From assembly GCF_004346165.1 (NCBI RefSeq), contig NZ_SLZZ01000002.1:186001-250000 (forward strand): a stretch of 64,000 nucleotides of DNA, in the 5' to 3' direction. Made by a program: the position numbers and the translations under genes. Within the stretch, counting starts at the first letter, position 1, and each line of letters opens with the position of its first letter. Source of the DNA: Muricomes intestini (GTDB lineage Bacteria; Bacillota; Clostridia; Lachnospirales; Lachnospiraceae). A model generated the notes under the pieces. It did not search any database. It was given only the letters and a program-made list of their open reading frames with translations, and was not told the DNA's origin. Positions 61,400 to 64,000 of the stretch are shown piece by piece.

Positions 61400-61471
61400 C
61401 CCCCTTTTCCAATTTATATTTTGTTTAAAGCCTTACTACAGCCCCCCTTCTTAATTTATATTTTGTTTAAA
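61400..61471. repeat. 42-bp duplicated leader segment of the symporter gene
   Basis: AATTTATATTTTGTTTAAA occurs at 61411-61429 and again at 61453-61471, each with CCCCCTT next to it, which on the minus strand is an AAGGGGG ribosome-like site. The period is 42 bases. Only the copy nearest the gene is at the right distance from the ATG. Confidence 0.7.
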
Positions 61472-61484
61472 TCCTCTGTTGCCA

Positions 61485-61498
61485 TGATAACATTATCA
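61485..61498. promoter_or_regulatory. 14-base palindrome upstream of the symporter gene
   Basis: TGATAACATTATCA is a perfect inverted repeat with a two-base centre, upstream of the leader duplication. It could be an operator. Confidence 0.35.
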
Positions 61499-61624
61499 CA
61501 TTCTTTAATCAACATCTTCTATATGTTTATAGATTTCTTGTGTACTTTTCACATATTTTCTATTTCTATGCATAAAAAAAGCAGGGACATAAGTTCTCTT
61601 CTCTGCCTTCTTTTTGGTTTACAT

Positions 61625-62620
61625 TCAGCTTTTTCGAAGCATTGCAGCAATACCGCATACCGCGGCGTACAAAACACCTGCACAGGGCCAGATAACCCAA
61701 GTAATTTCCCACCTTCCTGTAAGGAAACTCGTCCCCAGGTATATAGCTGTTGCTGTACACCAATATACCTTTGACAGGTTATCATTTCTTTTACTCTCAA
61801 GTTTTTTGCTTCGTGTATAATCCCCTTCTTCCAGGAGCTTTTGATAACTTCCATAAATCATGCCGGACCATACAAATAAGAAAACAGCAAAGGCTATCAA
61901 TACAAGCAGAATAACAACACAATAAATATATACCATATCCGTTGAATTAAAAGCAGCTGCTATCATAATGGGCACAGCGCTGACGATACAGAGTGCAACA
62001 CCAGAGGCTATACATCTCTTATAGACCGGCTCAAAATCATTACGTTTTGTCTCTGCAATTCCAGCCACGCCATATTGCAGGTTAAGGGACTCCTTTTCCA
62101 AGTATTCAAATTTGTCCAGCTGCATCCCAATCAGGATAAATACTGCAACAGCTCCCGCTACTATCAAAAGCAGAACTGTCACCCCGATCCCTCCTGCCAT
62201 ATCCTCTGTAATACCTGTCTTCCGATATTCTGACAACCCACCCAGCAAGATTAAAAGCACTGGTGAAAGGATGCATGCTGCAACTGCCGCCGCCATTTTT
62301 TTGGATACCCCGTCAATCAGTTCCATATAGCTGTTGGCTTCTTGCAGTGAAATCGTTCTTACGGTTTCATTGTTGTAATCCGGTTCTTCATCCGAAATTG
62401 TTCCAACGCCGGCCTCGTCCTCCAGCTCATCCTTTAATAAATAATCAGTACTCACCTCGAAGATTTCACTCAACTTAATAATTTTATCCAAATCCGGGAT
62501 TGCTGCAGTGCTCTCCCATTTTGAAACTGACTGTCGTGAAATATTCAATTTCATTGCCAGCTCTTCCTGAGACCAACCGTTTTGTTTTCTATGCTTCATT
62601 ATCTTCTCCGCCAAAATCAT
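61625..62620 (-). CDS. XRE family regulator with C-terminal membrane domain
   Basis: A 331-aa protein: residues 1-62 form a helix-turn-helix_3 domain (MKHRKQNGWSQEELAMKLNISRQSVSKWE), followed by an acidic linker and a membrane region of about six hydrophobic segments (AAVAACILSPVLLILLGGL, IGVTVLLLIVAGAVAVFILI and others). Such XRE-membrane fusions occur in Lachnospiraceae and are thought to sense an envelope signal; none is characterised here. Monocistronic, between the symporter and the phosphate genes. Function unknown. Confidence 0.8.
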   Translation of the reverse strand: MILAEKIMKHRKQNGWSQEELAMKLNISRQSVSKWESTAAIPDLDKIIKLSEIFEVSTDYLLKDELEDEAGVGTISDEEPDYNNETVRTISLQEANSYMELIDGVSKKMAAAVAACILSPVLLILLGGLSEYRKTGITEDMAGGIGVTVLLLIVAGAVAVFILIGMQLDKFEYLEKESLNLQYGVAGIAETKRNDFEPVYKRCIASGVALCIVSAVPIMIAAAFNSTDMVYIYCVVILLVLIAFAVFLFVWSGMIYGSYQKLLEEGDYTRSKKLESKRNDNLSKVYWCTATAIYLGTSFLTGRWEITWVIWPCAGVLYAAVCGIAAMLRKS

Positions 62621-62694
62621 AAAACTTCACCTCACATAAAATTTATAGCTTACGATATCGCAAAATACTCTCTTAAGATAGTGATATTTTAACA

Positions 62695-62720
62695 AAAAGA
62701 TTGGTTGCCGGCCACCAATC
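62695..62720 (-). terminator. Terminator of the DUF47-Pit operon
   Basis: On the minus strand GATTGGT and ACCAATC enclose an eight-base loop and are followed by TTTTTG. It is about 50 bases after the DUF47 stop codon. Confidence 0.8.
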
Positions 62721-62772
62721 TCACTTGGAAATTTGTCAACCGGCAGTTGCACCGCAAGAAAACACTCCCTTT

Positions 62773-63393
62773 TTAGCCATTTTTCATAATGACCATTTCC
62801 ATTACATTCGCCACATGCTCGCAGGCATCACAGCAGTCTTCCATTAAATCAAAAATCTTGCTCCAAGCAAAAATCTGCATGGGGTCGCTTTCCTGCTCAA
62901 AGAGTTCCCTGACTGCGGTCATATATAAGCGGTCGCCCTCCTCTTCAATTGTATTAATCTCAATAATTTTTTCCTTAAGTGTAGTTGATTTATGGAAATT
63001 TGGAAATTCTTCCACTGCAATCTTTAACTTATCGCACATCTTTACAATGATATCTGCATAAGTATTTGCGTCAGTCCGGAGGGTCTGGACATTATACATG
63101 TGCATCCGCATCACAATTTCCTCAATCTTGTCTGTTACATTATCCAGGTGATGTGACATATCGATAATATCCTCTCTGTCAATCGGAGGTATAAATTCTT
63201 TCGCCAGGCGCTCCATCATCTCATGCTTAACGTCATCCTCTTCATTTTCTATCTGATGCATTAATTCACATTTTTCTTCAAAAGTTTCGGGAGAAAATTC
63301 TCTGAGTGTTTTCTTCAAATGCTCTGCCGCTTTGCAGGAACATTCAACCATTCTGTTAAAGTCATCAAAATAAGGACTCTTTCTCTTTGCCAT
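62773..63393 (-). CDS. DUF47 (PhoU-like) phosphate transport regulator
   Basis: A 206-aa all-helical PhoU-like protein of the DUF47 family: YFDDFNRMVECSCKAAEHLKKTLREF, HQIENEEDDVKHEMMERLAKEFIPPIDREDI and EEGDRLYMTAVRELFEQESDPMQIFAWSKIFDLMEDCCDACEHVANVMEMVIM with conserved acidic/His metal residues. It accompanies Pit-type phosphate transporters and modulates them. It is 18 bases after the pit gene and ends the operon before a terminator. Confidence 0.9.
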   Translation of the reverse strand: MAKRKSPYFDDFNRMVECSCKAAEHLKKTLREFSPETFEEKCELMHQIENEEDDVKHEMMERLAKEFIPPIDREDIIDMSHHLDNVTDKIEEIVMRMHMYNVQTLRTDANTYADIIVKMCDKLKIAVEEFPNFHKSTTLKEKIIEINTIEEEGDRLYMTAVRELFEQESDPMQIFAWSKIFDLMEDCCDACEHVANVMEMVIMKNG

Positions 63394-63411
63394 AGTGTTT
63401 ATATCCTTCCT

Positions 63412-64000
63412 TTAAAAAAACATTGTAAATAGTTTTGCCATTGCAAAACCTATTAAACCACAACCGGGAAATGTTAATATCCAGGTCAGTACCATCTCCT
63501 TCACTACACTCCAGTCTACCCGCTTAATGCTTTTTGCAGCACCTACCCCCATAATTGCCGTAGTCTTTGTATGGGTCGTAGAAACCGGCATTCCGGTAAG
63601 GGATGAAACCAGCAGGCATCCCGCACCCGCCAGGTCCGCTGCAAACCCCTGATAAGTTTCAAGTTTGACCATATCCATTCCCACAGCTTTAATAATCTTA
63701 TAGCCGCCGATGGATGTCCCAAGTCCCATAACCAGGGAGCAAATTACAATCAGCCAAAAGGGGATTTCAAACATACCTGCATTTGTATCTCCATTATTGA
63801 GGGCTATACCCAACAGGAATACACCCATAAATTTCTGTCCATCCTGAGCACCATGCATAAAGGCCATGGCCGCGGCTCCGCCAATCTGGGCATTTTGGAA
63901 TATTCCGGTTGTCTTTCGCCGGTCAACCTTGCTAAATATAAGGCCGATCAGCTTTACCACAACATATCCCAGAACAAATCCCAGAACCGTAGATAGTACC
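63412..64000 (-). CDS. pit: Inorganic phosphate transporter (Pit family), 5' end cut by window edge
   Basis: A PiT-family H+ or Na+ phosphate symporter. The 196 codons in the window are the C-terminal part; the start lies beyond position 64000, and the frame is open to the edge. It has four to five membrane segments and family elements AAAMAFMHGAQDGQKFMGV, GTSIGGYKIIKAVGMDMVKLETYQGFAADLA and GMPVSTTHTKTTAIMGVGAAK. It is followed by DUF47 after 18 bases. Confidence 0.92.
   Translation of the reverse strand, partial: VLSTVLGFVLGYVVVKLIGLIFSKVDRRKTTGIFQNAQIGGAAAMAFMHGAQDGQKFMGVFLLGIALNNGDTNAGMFEIPFWLIVICSLVMGLGTSIGGYKIIKAVGMDMVKLETYQGFAADLAGAGCLLVSSLTGMPVSTTHTKTTAIMGVGAAKSIKRVDWSVVKEMVLTWILTFPGCGLIGFAMAKLFTMFF

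Noticed and set aside
61393-61624. Glycine riboswitch before the symporter
   Set aside because: The two conserved aptamer cores are not seen; the leader is AT-rich with a duplicated segment and a palindrome only.
16-64000. rRNA, tRNA or prophage genes
   Set aside because: No cloverleaf with a CCA-type end, no rRNA-like stretch and no phage structural genes were seen in reading the window; the only mobile genes are those of the IS3 element.

Overview
The window is chromosomal DNA of a low-GC, endospore-forming Firmicute, most likely a gut Lachnospiraceae-type Clostridia. This rests on a spoIIR gene, a SPOCS/LysM protein, a dnaE-pfkA neighbourhood with HPr-like and CvfB genes, rubrerythrin, a phosphate Pit/DUF47 pair and an IS3-family insertion. 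The placement is an inference from gene content; there is no rRNA or tRNA gene in the window. Most genes lie on the minus strand.

Layout. 1-11.6 kb is core: pfkA (cut by the left edge), dnaE, an HPr-like protein, cvfB, an acyl-ACP thioesterase, a CDF metal transporter, spoIIR, a FadR-type regulator with ispE, and a SPOCS/LysM protein behind a PrcB-like lipoprotein. 11.7-16.5 kb on the plus strand holds plsC, nicotinate phosphoribosyltransferase, ddl and murF. 16.5-20.6 kb has an EamA exporter and a DeoR-fsa-FGGY kinase sugar operon split by a palindromic element. 20.7-21.0 kb contains a very small holin-like toxin ORF with its own promoter, hairpins and terminator (candidate type I toxin).

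21.1-31.8 kb is a nucleoside-related catabolic region: UTRA regulator, BMP-type nucleoside ABC importer, then a tight six-gene operon of isochorismatase-like hydrolase, PfkB kinase, nucleoside phosphorylase, BtpA/SgcQ TIM barrel, iron-dependent alcohol dehydrogenase and an orphan TrpA-like TIM barrel. The set suggests import and breakdown of a nucleoside-type compound down to an aldehyde; this exact pathway is not one I recognise. A paralogous UTRA regulator and a Clostridium-type secondary alcohol dehydrogenase follow.

34-41 kb has a rhodanese-TtcA fusion, a cytidylate-kinase-like gene and a branched-chain amino acid livJ/livHMGF system whose internal gap is rich in repeats. 41-44.7 kb is a translationally coupled operon of two GT8 glycosyltransferases and two PlsC-like acyltransferases, a candidate glycolipid pathway. 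45-49.6 kb is the accessory part: rubrerythrin, a MITE half-copy, a MucBP surface protein, an MFS gene truncated by an IS3-family element, and a cupin.

49.6-56.8 kb carries gpmA with a histidine-kinase remnant upstream, adenosine deaminase, a cell-wall amidase, YARHG and zinc-ribbon membrane proteins and a GH3 hexosaminidase. 57-64 kb has araA divergent from an AraC regulator, an alanine/glycine symporter, an XRE membrane regulator and the DUF47/Pit phosphate system cut by the right edge. Two families of small palindromic repeats, one with an 8-bp target duplication, are the clearest non-coding features.
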